Positions 25,124-37,000 of a DNA stretch of 64,000 nt are shown here, piece by piece. The notes under the pieces are model-generated. The model was not told where the DNA came from and made no database searches. It saw nothing but the letters and a program-made list of their open reading frames with translations. The stretch is from Siderastrea radians (Eukaryota; Cnidaria; Anthozoa; Scleractinia; Rhizangiidae), in assembly GCA_964017195.1 (NCBI GenBank), contig OZ024895.1:22143233-22207232 (forward strand), in the 5' to 3' direction. Position numbers and translations under genes: made by a program. Position 1 is the first letter of the stretch; each line of letters opens with the position of its first letter.

Positions 25124-27552
25124 GGCGGGGTTTCACCTGAAAAAAGCACACTTTTTGTATCTTCAGTAGCTCTAACAGTTTTAATCCAAACCATGGCAAA
25201 CTATATATCACTGGAAAGCTTACAAACCAAAGATTCTAACAATGGCTGTTTTTGTGCAGTATCAGCAAAAGTAACTTGACACCAGGCGGTCAAAAATACC
25301 ACCCGCAGTGCAAAACCCATGGATACTTGAGAAAAGATTTCTCTTTATAAATTTGACAGAAAAATAAACTTTTTATGTCATTTCAAAGAATAAGAACTAA
25401 TTGTTGATATGAATGAAGGATTTTACAAAATTGTAATATCACACATCAAAGCAACCATCTCAAGTTACATGCTGAAAAACTAGGTGAATATTAATTGGTC
25501 ATTTTTCCGCCAGCAAGCCTATGGAAAATTCCTTCATTTATATCAATTCATTAAATGAGCACTAACTGTCCTGAAAATTTCAGGTCAATAGCTTAAATCC
25601 TTCTTGAGATATCTTTTCTCAAAGGTGAAAATCGGTCGTTTTGAGAAAACAGACTTAAAGTTTATAACAGATTATATATTATGATGGCTCTTGAACAAAA
25701 ACATCAATGGGTGGAAAACTAGCCAGATTTAGTTTCTAGAGGCAAAAGGCAACCAATCAGAATCCCCCAGCCTCATAAGGAATCCCTTCAAGGTCCTGAA
25801 GGGCTTCTTCTCGTTGTGTGCGAACAAGTTGGACTGCCTGGCAGCGCTTCTTTTCCTTGGCCGTAGCTTGGGTGTCTGCTTTCCGCAAACGCTTGTTATC
25901 CTTTAGCCTAAAGGCACGGCTTGTGTGTGTCCCACCAGGAATTGAAAGTTTATCCATGATGTCCTTTCTACATTCTGCTCCTTTGTGGACTCCATTCCTG
26001 AAAGCTCTCGTCGTCTCCTTCACACTGTGACTCTTTGCGAGCACACTTTTGGCAAGCTTTTGACAAGACAGCATAATCCAAAACCTCACCACTGTCTACT
26101 GAGATTGCAAAGACTACCCCTGTCAAAGAGGTAAAGCCTCGCTTGGCCCAGGTGCCATCAAAGCTAACAGCTGCATCCAAAGTCTCATTAATGTCAAGTT
26201 CTGGGTTTTCATCAAGGATGATGTTTCGCAGCCTCTGACCTGCACTTATGAGCTCTTCCTGTGTGTAATCTTCTACAATGCCTAGGATGCTGTCTACCTG
26301 TTTGTAGTAGGAACTTGTCGACATACAAGGCATGTTCATGATTCCACAGAAGGATGAAAGCCCTTCATAACCAGTCCCCGATTCTAGAGAGTGAAAAACA
26401 GCTCTTTTGTTTACATCAAAGGACTTTCCCCTTTTTGTGATGTTGGCAGATGTCTGGAGTGAAGTGCTTTCATCACAAGCACTGCAAATGAGGGAAAGGT
26501 CAGACTTTAACCCTGCCCGACCACTTTCAGTTTCTTGAAGAATGATGTTTGCTGAAGAAACAAAAAGACGTGCAGTATGAGACAATGTTTATTTGAAATG
26601 TCTAGTGTGGCATCTGTTGCACGCCATTTGAAAACAAAATTCCTAGTTCAATAAATATGGAACTACAAGTGCCAAAATATTTAATCACAAACAACAAAAT
26701 CAAAGCCACAAAATCACTAAGATAAATTATACAATAAAATCGTTTGTTTTTCTGCCCGTAAGAACAATCAAACGGTTTGGTAAAATCTGTCAAGGCAATT
26801 TTCTCACCTTCTTCACATTTATGTGCTGCAGAGAGCACCGAAGATAGACTTTGCAAATCAATTAGTCTGTAGCCAGTTGCTTCGCATTACCCAGTTGATT
26901 ATTCATCCGAGCTATTCAGTGATTCCTCTGTTGAATGGAACAGCTTCATCTTCTTCACTGATGAACTGAGTGGTTGATCAGAGTCCTCAGAGTCTGAAGC
27001 GTCAGCTCCCTCGTGAGATGTCACTGGAGAGGTGCTCGGTTTTGCTCGATCGATTTCTACTTCTTCTGACGGGTCTTTTTCCCGAATTTTTCCCTTTCTT
27101 TTACACCCACCAAATCCTTTTCCTTTCTGTTTTCGTCTGTAGAGGCTTCTTTGCCTTTTTCCAGCCATTTACAACAATATTTTGACTACTCTTCAGCACA
27201 CGGATTTCGAAAAGCGATCTCAACCTTCGGTTTCTATGGGAAATATATCCCAGGGTGCAATTCGCAGTATTTTCCATCATGTATGCGTCACCAAGTATCA
27301 CATTCGTGTTTCCTCGAGAAATCAGCCAGAAAAGGCCGTAAACAGCCGAGAAAAACAAAAAATGCTATTATCGTTGCCATGGTAACGCATCCCCAGATTT
27401 TCATCTTTTGTAAATAGACCGTTAATTTACAGCGAAATGGTAAGTAAAACGCAAAAAATCACTTCTCAATGTTAAGTTAAGTAGTTAAAGTTGCCAGTTT
27501 TGAGAAAAAACAAAAATTCATTTTTTCACCAAAATTCAGGTGAAACCCCGCC
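25124..27552 (-). mobile_element. TTAA-target DNA transposon, Kolobok-like, inserted in the array
   Basis: Terminal inverted repeats GGCGGGGTTTCACCTGAA (25124-25141) and their exact complement (27535-27552) are flanked by TTAA on both sides (25120-25123, 27553-27556). Uninterrupted array units read GCCATTAAATCGCCAG at this place, giving a clean empty site. The element is 2429 bp and carries a decayed Mutator-like transposase gene on the minus strand. A TTAA target is known for piggyBac and Kolobok. The transposase does not look like piggyBac, so Kolobok is my preferred but unverified call. Confidence 0.85.
25757..27168 (-). pseudogene. Mutator-like transposase pseudogene
   Basis: Exon 1 runs from 27168 down to 26808: a basic start (MAGKRQRSLYRRKQKGKG), then an acidic Ser-rich linker. 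It carries two in-frame TAA codons (26901-26899, 26889-26887), after which the same frame continues with EATGYRLIDLQSLSSVLSAA. A 256-bp GT-AG intron (26807-26552) joins in phase to exon 2 from 26551. Exon 2 contains the transposase-like block VSFDGTWAKRGFTSLTGVV and a CQKC pair. Near 25985-26000 the frame shifts abruptly into a Lys/Arg-rich C-terminal segment ending near 25757. The expected middle of the catalytic core is missing, so I infer an internal deletion. The copy cannot make an active enzyme. Confidence 0.75.
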
Positions 27553-27897
27553 TTAAATCGCCAGTAGTTTTCTACACCAACTTTCATGATACTTCTGGCG
27601 AATAAACGCTAAACGAACGCACATTACCGGCAAGTATTGTTTTGACAGAGCGCAGGGCTGGGGCAAGTGACCACGACAAAAAAAAAAAAAACAAGAAAAG
27701 CCCCAGGGGCATTAGACCCCGCCGTTGTTCTTCCCCGCCCCCCCCCCCCCGGGGATCTAACATATGTTACGGTCACTCAAGATAAAAGCCCTTGCCTGTG
27801 TAGCGAAAGACACGACGAGTATTTGTTTGGCCGAGCGAAAACCGGAGGTCTGGGGCAAGTGACCACCAAAAAAAAAAAAAAAAACCACGGAAAAAAA

Positions 27898-27933
27898 ATG
27901 GGTATTACTAGACCCCGTCCTGACGGCGGGGTA
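27898..27933. repeat. Hairpin tag at a poly-A junction
   Basis: Same GGGTATTACTAG leader and hairpin stem, preceding the C-rich short unit. Confidence 0.75.
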
Positions 27934-30185
27934 ACAAGAAAAGCCCCAGGGGCATTGGACCCCGCCGTTCCCCCCCCTCGGGATGCAAATACATTACGGT
28001 TACTCAAGATATGTGCCCAAGTGGTATAACGTTTTGAAGTTGGTGATTTTTCTAACGTTTGACGTGTGTGCTTCCATCCCCCCCCCCCAACGTCTTCTCT
28101 GCACCCTTCTCCTTGTGATATCATGGATCCCTTATAGTATGAACACTTTTCCCTTCCCTCATTCCTTGGTCATCCACCTGTTCTAGCACTCGCGAAGAAG
28201 AACGTGACGAAATAGTTTTGACCATGGCGTGACTTAGTTACGTCAATTTTTTAACGAAATGACATCTCAGCGTAATTCTAAATATTAAACAAGGGCACGG
28301 AAATTCAAATAGATTTATTGATGAAGAAAAGTTATCCTTAAATCGAAAGGGAACGGTTATCTACTGAAAAATGAAACGTAAAGGTCTACTTTTAGGCCAT
28401 GATTCGATAACTGCTTTAGCGCAAGCAAAACAATTCCCCGAATCGTCTGTCTTTCAATGACAAAATGTTTACGTGTTACGGCAAGTTTAGGTGAATTCAT
28501 GCCAGCTTCAAAGCTCGCTAGCGCCTTCTTCCGGCTTGCTCTCATCGAAGAAAAGTCAACTCCATTGAATTTCTTGTACTTTTCTACACAACTTTCCCTA
28601 AAGAGTTGGGCGAAGCAAAGCAAAACTGCCAAAAAAATGCTTGCATTTTACTGGTGAATTATTCAACTTGGCGAAAGCAAGGGACTTCCCCGAATCGGCT
28701 TCTGTGTGTCAGTGATGTAATGTTTACGTGCCAGGGCAAGTTTGGCGAATTCATGCCAGCTTCAAAGCTCGCTAGCACCTTCGTTCTTGCTTTCATCGAA
28801 GGGGTTTTCATGCCATTAAATCGCCAGTAATTTTCTACATCAACTTTCATGAAAATTCTGGCGAAATAACGCTAAGCGAACCAAGATTACCGGCAAGTAT
28901 TGTTTTGACCGAGCGGAGGTCTGGGGCAAGTGACCACGACGACAAAAAAAAAAAAAAACAAGAAATGCCCCAGGGGCATTGGACCCCGCTGTTTTTCTCC
29001 TCCTCCCAGGGGGCAAAATATGTTACGGTCACTCAACATACGAGCCCAAGGCGTGTAAATTTTAAAGTTTGTGATTTATCGTACCTTTGACGTGTTTGCT
29101 GCCATTCCCCCTTACGTCTTCTCCGCACCCTTCTCCCTGTGATAACATGAATCCCTGATAGTATGAACCCCACCCCTCATTCCTTGGTCATCCCTTTGTC
29201 CTAGCTTTTGCGAAGAAGAACGTGACGAAATATTTTGACCGTAGCGTGACTCAGTTACGTCACGTTTTTTAAATAAACGATCTGACATGCCAGCGTAATT
29301 CTAAATAGCAAGGGCACGGAAATTTAAATAGATTTCTTGATAAAGAAACTTATTCTAAAATCTAAAGGAAACTGGTAGTTATGGGGAAAAAATGAAAAGT
29401 CTATTTTAGGCCGTGATTTGATGAGTGATTTGGTGCAAGCAAGTTACTTCTCCGAATCGGCTTTTGTCTTTCAATGACGTAATGTTTATGTGCTACGGCA
29501 CGTAGCTTGAATCATTGGCTTTCAAGGCTCGCTAGCACCTTCGTCCTTGCTCTCATCGAAGAGAAGTCAACTCCATTGAATTTCTTGTACTTTTCTACAC
29601 AACTTTCCCTAAAGATTTTGGCGAAGCAGAGCAAAACTGCCCAGAAACTGCTTGCATTTCACTGTTGAATTATTCAACTTGGCGAAAGCAAGGGACTTCC
29701 CCGAATCGGCTTCTGTGTTTCAGTGATGTAATGTTTACGTGCCAGGGCAAGTTATTAGAATTCATGCCAGCTTGAAAGCTCGCTAGCACCTTCGTTCTTG
29801 CTTTCAGCGAAGCGGTTTTTATGCCATTAAATCGCCAGTAGTTTTCTACACCAACTTTCATGAAAATTCTGGCGAATAAACGCTAAACGAACGCACATTA
29901 CCGGCAAGTATTGTTTTGACCGAGCGGAGTCTGGGGCAAGTGACCACGACGACAAAAAAAAAAAAACAAGAAAAGCCCCAGGGGGCATTAACCCCGCCGT
30001 TGTTCTCTCTGCCCTTGGGGTCCAAAATATATTACGGCCAGGTAAAAGTTGGTGATTTATCGTATCTTTTACGTGCTTGCGATGATAATATAAATCAAGA
30101 CACGACTTGCCTAATCACTCTGTTTTAGCGTGCGTGACGAAGAGCGTGATGAAATTATTATTTTGATCATAGCGTGACTCAGCCT

Positions 30186-30258
30186 GGCCTCGTAGCTCAG
30201 TTGGTTGAGCGACGGTGTTCTAATCCGGAGGTCGTGGGTTCGAATCCCGCCGGGGTCA
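30186..30258 (+). tRNA. tRNA-Arg(TCT)-like gene, array copy 7
   Basis: Gene body identical to copy 1. It lies in the last long unit, separated from copy 6 by the short units and the transposon insertion. Confidence 0.7.
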
Positions 30259-31690
30259 AAGATTTTTCTTTTATCTTGGTTCTCATTTCTAATTTCTTAC
30301 TTTTAAGGCCTGTGGTCGGGGGGAAATTATGGAGGGCAGTATTACTCACTTCTTGGCACTCATACATACATACTTTACATCATAATTACTAAGTTCATAG
30401 CGATCGCGAGTTCATGCCAGCTTTCAAACTTAAGCTCCCTAGTACATTCGTCCTTGCTCTCGTCGAAGAAATGTTAACTCCATTGAATTCCTTGTACTTT
30501 TCTACACAACTTTCCCTAAAGATTTTGGCGAAGCAAAGCAAAACTGCCAAAAAAATGCTTGCATTTGACTGTTGAATTATTCAACTTGGCGAAAGCAAGG
30601 GACTTCCCCGAATCGGCTTCTGTGTTTCAGTGATGTAATGTTTACGTGCCACGGCAAGTTAGGCGAATTTATTCCAGCTTCAAAGCTCGCTAGCACCTTC
30701 GTTCCTACTTTCATCGGACCCCGCCTTTTTTCTCCTCCTCCCAGGGAGCAAAATATATTACGGTCACTCAAGATACGAGCTCAAGTATTGTAAATTTTAA
30801 AGTTGATGATTTATCGTACCTGTGTTTGCTGCCATTTCCCCTTATGCGTCTGCTCTGCACCCTTCTCCCTGTGGTAACATGAATCCCTGATAGTATAAAC
30901 CCCATCCCTCATTCCTTGGTCATCCACTTGTCCTAGCTTTCGCGAAGAAGAACGTGACGAAATATTTTGACCATAGCGTGACTCAATTAAGTCACGTTTT
31001 TTAAAAATAAACGAACTGACATGTCAGCGTAATTCTAAATAGCAAGGGCACGGAAATTTAAATAGATTTCTTGATAAAAAACTCATTCTAAAATCTAAAG
31101 GAAACTGGTAGCTATGAAAAACCGTAAAAGTCTATTTTAGGCCGTGATTCGATGAGTGAGTTTACTTCTCCGAATCGGCTTCTGTGTTTCAGACGTAATG
31201 TTTATGTGCTACGGCACGTAGCGTGAATCATTGGCTTTCAAAGCTCGCTAGCACCTTCGTCCTTGCTCTCATTGAAGAGAAGTCAACTCCATTGAATTTC
31301 TTGTACTTTTCTACACAACTTTCCCTAAAGATTTTGGCGAAGCAAAGCAAAACTGCCAAAAATATGCTTGCATTTCACTGTTGAATTTTTCAACTTGGCG
31401 AAAGCAAGGGACTTCCCCGGATCACCTTTTGTGTTTCAGTGATGTAATGTTTACGTGCCAGGGCAGGTTTGGCAAATTCATGCCAGCTTCAAAGCTCGCT
31501 AGCACCTTCGTTCTTGCTTTCATCGAAGGAATTTTCATGCCATTAAATCGCGGTAGTTTTCTACACCAACTTTCATGAAAATTCTGGCGAATAAACGCTG
31601 AACGAACAAAGTTTACCGGCAAGTATTGTTTTGACCGAGCGCAGGTCTGGGGCAACTGACCACGACAAAAAAAAAAAAAAAAAAAAAAAA

Positions 31691-31890
31691 AACGGGTATT
31701 ACTAGACCCCGTCCTGACGGCGGGGTAAAAAACGGGTATTACTAGACCCCGTCCTGACGGCGGGGTAAAAAACGGGTATTACTAGACCCCGTCCTGACGG
31801 CGGGGTAAAAAGAAACGGGTATTACTAGACCCCGTCCTGACGGCGGGGTAAAAAGGAGTATTGCTAGACGCCGTCCTGACGGCGGGGTAA
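31691..31890. repeat. Five tandem hairpin tags at the array's right edge
   Basis: Five copies of the leader plus hairpin stem, about 40-45 bp apart, follow a poly-A run of about 24. The first three are identical. The fourth has extra spacer bases, and the last has the GGAGTATTGC leader and one substitution in the stem. Single copies elsewhere mark unit junctions, so this is local amplification of the junction tag. Confidence 0.85.
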
Positions 31891-32231
31891 TAAAGAGAAT
31901 AACCCCCTGTCCTTAACCCAGTGGGATTTCCCCGTTTAGAATTCCCTGATATGATTGGGTTGCTTCAAGAGATCACAGTCTCTTGGTTGTTCGTTATACC
32001 TTGAAAAACTGAGTGTTTCGGTGTCAGATGAAAGGTTATGCATTTGCACATTGGCAGTAGCCTGCGAGCAGAAATTCGAGACGTCTGCACGCAGGCTAAT
32101 TGGCAGTTATTGTGGTACTTTTTGGAGTTAAAGAAAGGTAGCCGCATATTACGTGTTCAGGCTTCACTACGAGTTGCTTGAGGAGCTGGGTACCAGAGGA
32201 TTTCCTCGTGTGTTTTCGTGTAGCGGCGCCC
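31891..32231. repeat. Array flank with a small AGCCTGCG foldback
   Basis: After the array comes unique-looking DNA. AGCCTGCGAGC near 32061 faces GCACGCAGGCT near 32088, enclosing GAGACGTCT. This matches the ends of the larger foldback at 33453-33519. Confidence 0.5.
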
Positions 32232-33312
32232 CGTCCCCCCCCCCCCCACAGTGTTGGGGGGGCAACTGACCCATGTTTGGGTGTAGGGATGCCACTGAGG
32301 GTTTGAGACCCTGCTCCCGTTTGAGACAAAAAAGCCCTAAAATGCCTACCCTGTGTAAGGGTGCGTTTCTTTGGGAAAATCCAAATCCGGATTCTTGTAT
32401 CCAAAAACGGATTTTGTGTTTCTTTACCTAAATCCGAAAATGGACTAATCAGGGATTGGTGATCTGAAGAATCCACACTCCGAGTGGATACGTCAGATCA
32501 AATCTAAATCCGGATTTTTAGGATTTATGATCCGTGCGTTTCTTTGGGGGATCCGAAAATAGTACATCTGTCAAGCGGTCTTCCATGCAAATTTACTGGT
32601 CTCGCCATATTTTCTCTCGATCTTGCGTGACAAAACATTCGATCGTGAAAAAGAAAAATTCAGGTGATTATTCTGTTCCGTATATTTGAAAAGTTTTCTC
32701 CAAAAGTACAGACAGAAGCATTGACACGTCAGGATAACCTCATTTGTGTATCATTTCTGTAATTCAGGGACCAGTTTTTGCTAATTGTGAACGCAAATAG
32801 CGAGTTCACTTGAACTACTGCAGATACTGCCCTTGTTTATAAATTATTTGTATTCCATTCTAGTTGAATTCTAGGGCAGTACGAGAGAAATATCGTTCTG
32901 ATATATATATTGCGTGCCTCCAGCCGGTCTTGTCATGACAAAATAATCCTTTTTCGGATTTTGCGTTTCTTTGGTCTCGAAGAGTCCATATGATCTGGGA
33001 TCACAAATCCGTTTTCGGATTCTCCCAAAGAAACGTACCCTAAGACAACGCCCTCCATTTTAGGTCCCTATTTAGGACAAACGACAAAAACTACACACAC
33101 TCTTGTTTTTATACAGCTTTAAAAGAAAGACCATTGCTAACTACTAAAATCCAAATGGTACTGAGCATAGCCTGTTTAGGACAAGTTCAGTCCCCGTTTA
33201 GAACAGACTCGCATAAAATGATACACTCTGTTCAGGACAGAGAGGCCAAAACCATACCTGTCCAGGGGAACGTCCCCGTATAGGCCATATAAGGGAATAC
33301 CCCCCTAGGAGC
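32232..33312. mobile_element. GGTACTCCC-family element, copy 2, interrupted
   Basis: A C-rich left end near 32232 and a right end near 33290-33312 (CCATATAAGGGAATACCCCCC) match the ends of the family described at 11955. The interior phrases are of the TTTAGGACAGA type. It is split by the TAA-flanked MITE at 32359-33040. Confidence 0.5.
32359..33040. mobile_element. PIF/Harbinger-like MITE with TAA duplication
   Basis: The inverted ends GGGTGCGTTTCTTTGGGA and TCCCAAAGAAACGTACCC are flanked by TAA on each side (32356-32358, 33041-33043). A third partial copy of the terminus near 32536 (GTGCGTTTCTTTGGGG) hints at an earlier rearrangement. Non-coding, 682 bp. The TWA-type 3-bp duplication fits PIF/Harbinger. 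Confidence 0.75.
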
Positions 33313-33452
33313 GGCGCCAGATCATAAGACGGGCATTAGTGAAAATGGAGCTTCCCTGGCACCAGCAACATGCTCTGCACAAATGGAAATTATTCGCACC
33401 TGCTGTTGCAAAAAAATTCAAAGCAGTAAGACCGCGGAGCTCTCATTGCCGT

Positions 33453-33519
33453 AGCCTGCGCGCTGACGTCTCCTATTTCCTTTGAGGCAAAGGAAATAGG
33501 AGACGTCTACCCGCAGGCT
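33453..33519. repeat. Near-perfect foldback hairpin
   Basis: A perfect 20-bp stem with a 3-nt loop (33465-33484 against 33488-33507) lies inside an outer AGCCTGCG/CGCAGGCT pair. The ends match the smaller copy near 32061-32098. This looks like a minimal foldback MITE. Confidence 0.75.
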
Positions 33520-34098
33520 AACATTGTCGCAGAAAAAATTAACCTCTGGGACACAACGTAGAGGCGAGCGTTATCACTTACAAAACCCTTCCTCACCGAT
33601 CTTCAGTTTCGAAGAAAAGTAATCAGTGTTCTATGCTCGTAGATCTTGAATAGGACAAAAGCCGACCCCGGCTTCGAACTCCTTATGACTCGATTTCCCG
33701 AAATAACGGTTAAATTTCGCCCTGGAACCTAGCCTTGAGGGTCGAAGAACTGGGTAACATTGTCAACGATAAGGGTAAGTGAATAAACAAACAAACAAAC
33801 AGACAAACAAACAAAGCAAACAGAGAGACTAAGGTCACACCCCCTACGCACCCCTCATTCTGGCCGATCGCATCCGTGAGGACTGGCACTAGTAAATGAG
33901 ACCCTGTTTGTTTCGCAGCTCTACCGTAAACTGGGTGAGTTTTGTTCACAATGTTCCCCATTTTAGTCATCTGATTTATATGTTAACCTCTTTATTATTG
34001 ACAGTAATCATCACTGAACCTTTTTGTCCCATTTAGGCTTCTTCCTAACCGCAAAATTCGTGCATATAACACATAGGACCCTTGCTAGCGGAACCAAG
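33520..34098 (+). promoter_or_regulatory. Upstream region of the esterase D gene
   Basis: The 5' flank of the gene starting at 34099. It contains an (AAAC)n-like tract (about 33785-33830) and no recognised TATA box. The start codon sits inside AAGATGGCG (34097-34104), a YY1-like context often found at housekeeping gene starts. The exact transcription start is unknown. Confidence 0.35.
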
Positions 34099-37000
34099 AT
34101 GGCGCTGGAAGAAGTCTCAAGTGCAAAGTGCTTTGGTGGTTTCCAGAAGGTTTTCAAACATCACAGGTTTGTGACTTTTGTTGTTGAACGCCCTTAGCTA
34201 TATTGTGCGCTATTTTTCTCTTTTTTTTTTTTTCAGGCACATAGAGTAAGGGTGAAAGCTAATCGAATTTGTAAAACTCGCCTACCACCCACCCCTCCCC
34301 CCGCAGGCATCTTTCCACTAAAGTATAAATGAGTGGTTTTTGGACGGTGGAATCTCTTTCCACTCACTATAAAAGTCAATATCGAACAAAATTCGTTAAA
34401 ATATTGAGTTGCAGTGCACTCTTGCCCAGATTCAATACAGAAATAGAAAGCACTATCCCAACTCACAATGCAAACACTCATATCCCTTATATTCCCCTCT
34501 CCCCAATTCAATATGGTTGCTGAATGTTTTGGACGTGGTATGGGTAGCAAAATATCATTGAAAGGGGGAGGGACAGGAGAAAAGCAAATATGTGTGCAGG
34601 GCAAAATGTTTTGCACTGCATTGCCTTGTCCCCATGACCCCATCTGATTTTATATATCTTGTCAGCACCATACCTTGTTAGGGGCTGTTTACATGGAGGA
34701 AGATCCTAGAAGGTGGATCATCCTAGCACCATGTGTTTTCTGTATTCAGTTTACATGCAAAGTGTTGTACTTGGCCCTAGCGCAAGGATCTTTTTAGCAC
34801 TAGGATCTTCCTAGCTGAGAGGTAGGAAGACCCTAGCACCATGTAATTAAACTACCTAAAGTTGTTTGGAAGATCCTAGTACTAAAGGACAGAAAAACAA
34901 ATATGGCAGCAGCAGGGCGTTCAGCTGCTTAAGACTGACAGTTTTATTTGATTTCCAGTAATCACCCGGACCGGAAATTTTTGCATGTAAACCAAACGAA
35001 AATTTGTTTTGCCTTCTAGGATCTTCCTAATGCTAGGATCTTTCTCCCTCCATGTAAACAGCCCCTTAGTTTAAATGGTCATCCTGTTTTTATGGCCACT
35101 TTGTTAAGGCCCAAAAAAGATTCAAAGCAGTTGTTTTTCATATGTGGGAAACCCATTCCAGTCACCCCTTGATAAAGGTTCACATTTTGTGGCCTGGTTC
35201 CACTTTATTATGATCCCAGTCAAGAATCATTGAGTTGCTTATAGTACAGTATTTTTTCTTGTTCTCAGTTCAGAACTGAAGTGTGACATGAATTTTGCAG
35301 TCTATGTGCCCCCTCATGCAGCATCAGAGAAATTTCCTGTTCTATATTGGCTTTCAGGTAAGTGCAGCTATTACACTGCAACCCTAACAAAGATGTCATC
35401 AGAAAACTTACTCAGTTTTGTGAAAGGGTATTTTCACCCTAGCGTTTGTTTCCTTTAAGCATATCTGGGTTTTAGGGAGTGAGAACGTAAAACTACAGTA
35501 TGTTACTTTGCATCCCCCGGGGGGGGGGTACTTCCCAAAGATTTGGGTGGGGGTGTGCGGCACGCTCCTGGAAACCGTTACCCTATTTCCCTACCTTATT
35601 TCAGACCTTATCCAAAATTTGATACCCTATTTCAGACCAGACCCTAACCCTATTTCGTTTGCATAAACATTTGATAGGGGCTTCAAATTCCCAACGTTAA
35701 TCAAACCTCAGTTCTTAGGAGAAGAAAATTAATGAAAAGATAGCATCTTGTAATAACCATACCAGATTCCATATCAGAGTGCACAAACCTTACACTATTT
35801 CAGACCTACATGGTCAAAATCTATACCCTATTTTAGACCAAAAAGGCACAAAAACCACACCCTTTGGCGCCACACATACCCATATAGCTTATATAAGGGA
35901 GTACCCCCCCACCCCCCGCGGGCTTTGCATTTATTGTTGCCGCACGCTAGGAGAAAAGTTCTGGACAAGACGTTTATTGTTAACTACCCATTTTTGCCAA
36001 AAGAATTGAATTACAGGGACCAAACTTTGCAAAAAGTTCCCACAACCAGATTAAAAATAAAACAATCAAAGACCCAAATTGGACCATCACTGCAACAAGT
36101 TCCCTTGCATGTATGCTCAAGGGACTTTTTCCTTTGATGCAATCTACGAAAACATCCCAAGGTCCCTGCAAACAGTCCCCTTATGTAAACACTTCAGACT
36201 TGTCCTTTGGTATGTTGATTGTTAAAACAGCTTGAGCATTGTGCAATCTATTCACTTGTGGCTTAGTGTTCTGTTTTTTTGAACAACAATAAATAACAAA
36301 TATATTGAGGACATGAAAAATGTAAATTAATCTGCAATGTTTAGTAATATTATATGAAGGAGACATTTATATTAAAATATGTTTAATTTTAGGCCTAACA
36401 TGTACAGAACAGAACTTCATCACTAAGGCTGGTGCACAGCGCACTGCATCTGAACAAGGCATTATGCTTGTGGCACCTGATACAAGCCCTAGTAAGTTAA
36501 ATGTCACAGGAACTTTATCAGTCAAACTTGATGAAAGTAGAGAGAGGTCTTGGGTAGCACAACAGACTTTGGACCTGAAGGTGCGGTATGCTTCGAGCCT
36601 GGTCTCCACCATCCAGTTCTGTTTATTGGCCATAGTTCTCATATTGTTTTAAATTCCATTCTTTGATGGAAAGCTAATCCTGTTTTAACTGTAATTTACT
36701 GGTAAATAGCTTTTTGATTGTTCCTCATTGTTTCAGGATCATGTGGTATTGAGGGTGAAGATGACAGCTATGATTTTGGAACTGGTGCAGGTTTTTACAT
36801 TGATGCAACAGAGGAGAAGTGGAAAACAAATTACAGAATGTTTTCTTATGTGACAAAAGAGGTTTGTGGAAATGCATGATATATACTGGTCAAAATACTT
36901 CTACATGTACAAATGTAGTTGAATCCTGATAACTTGAACCCTCATAGGATAGCCCAAAACATTCTTAGTTAATGAAAGTTAGCTTGAGTTAAATAATTAT

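Larger units (their letters stand above)
12453..31890. repeat. Higher-order tandem array with tRNA-bearing and tRNA-less units
   Basis: Units begin with AAGAAAAGCCCCAGG or a close variant, preceded by an A-rich stretch. Unit starts lie near 12460, 14197, 15919, 17698, 18748, 20465, 22259, 24257, 27934, 28960 and 29967. Seven long units (about 1.72-2.0 kb) carry a tRNA-like gene about 218 bp from the unit start. Short units (about 1.0 kb) lack it and read GGGGCATTGGACCCC there. Both are made of related sub-monomers of about 270 bp sharing GCTCGCTAGCACCTTCGT and CTTGGCGAAAGCAAGG. Several long units look nearly identical, so amplification or homogenisation is recent. No protein frame is conserved beyond shadows of the repeat. 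Confidence 0.85.

Noticed and set aside
27667..28029. 120-residue Lys/Pro-rich frame
   Set aside because: Produced by poly-A and poly-C tracts of the array.
31691..31890. CRISPR-like appearance of regularly spaced direct repeats
   Set aside because: The spacers are only a few A residues rather than unique sequence, and the genome is eukaryotic.
34233..34643. 136-residue minus-strand frame in esterase D intron 1
   Set aside because: Antisense within an intron, with no domain and no splice or start support.
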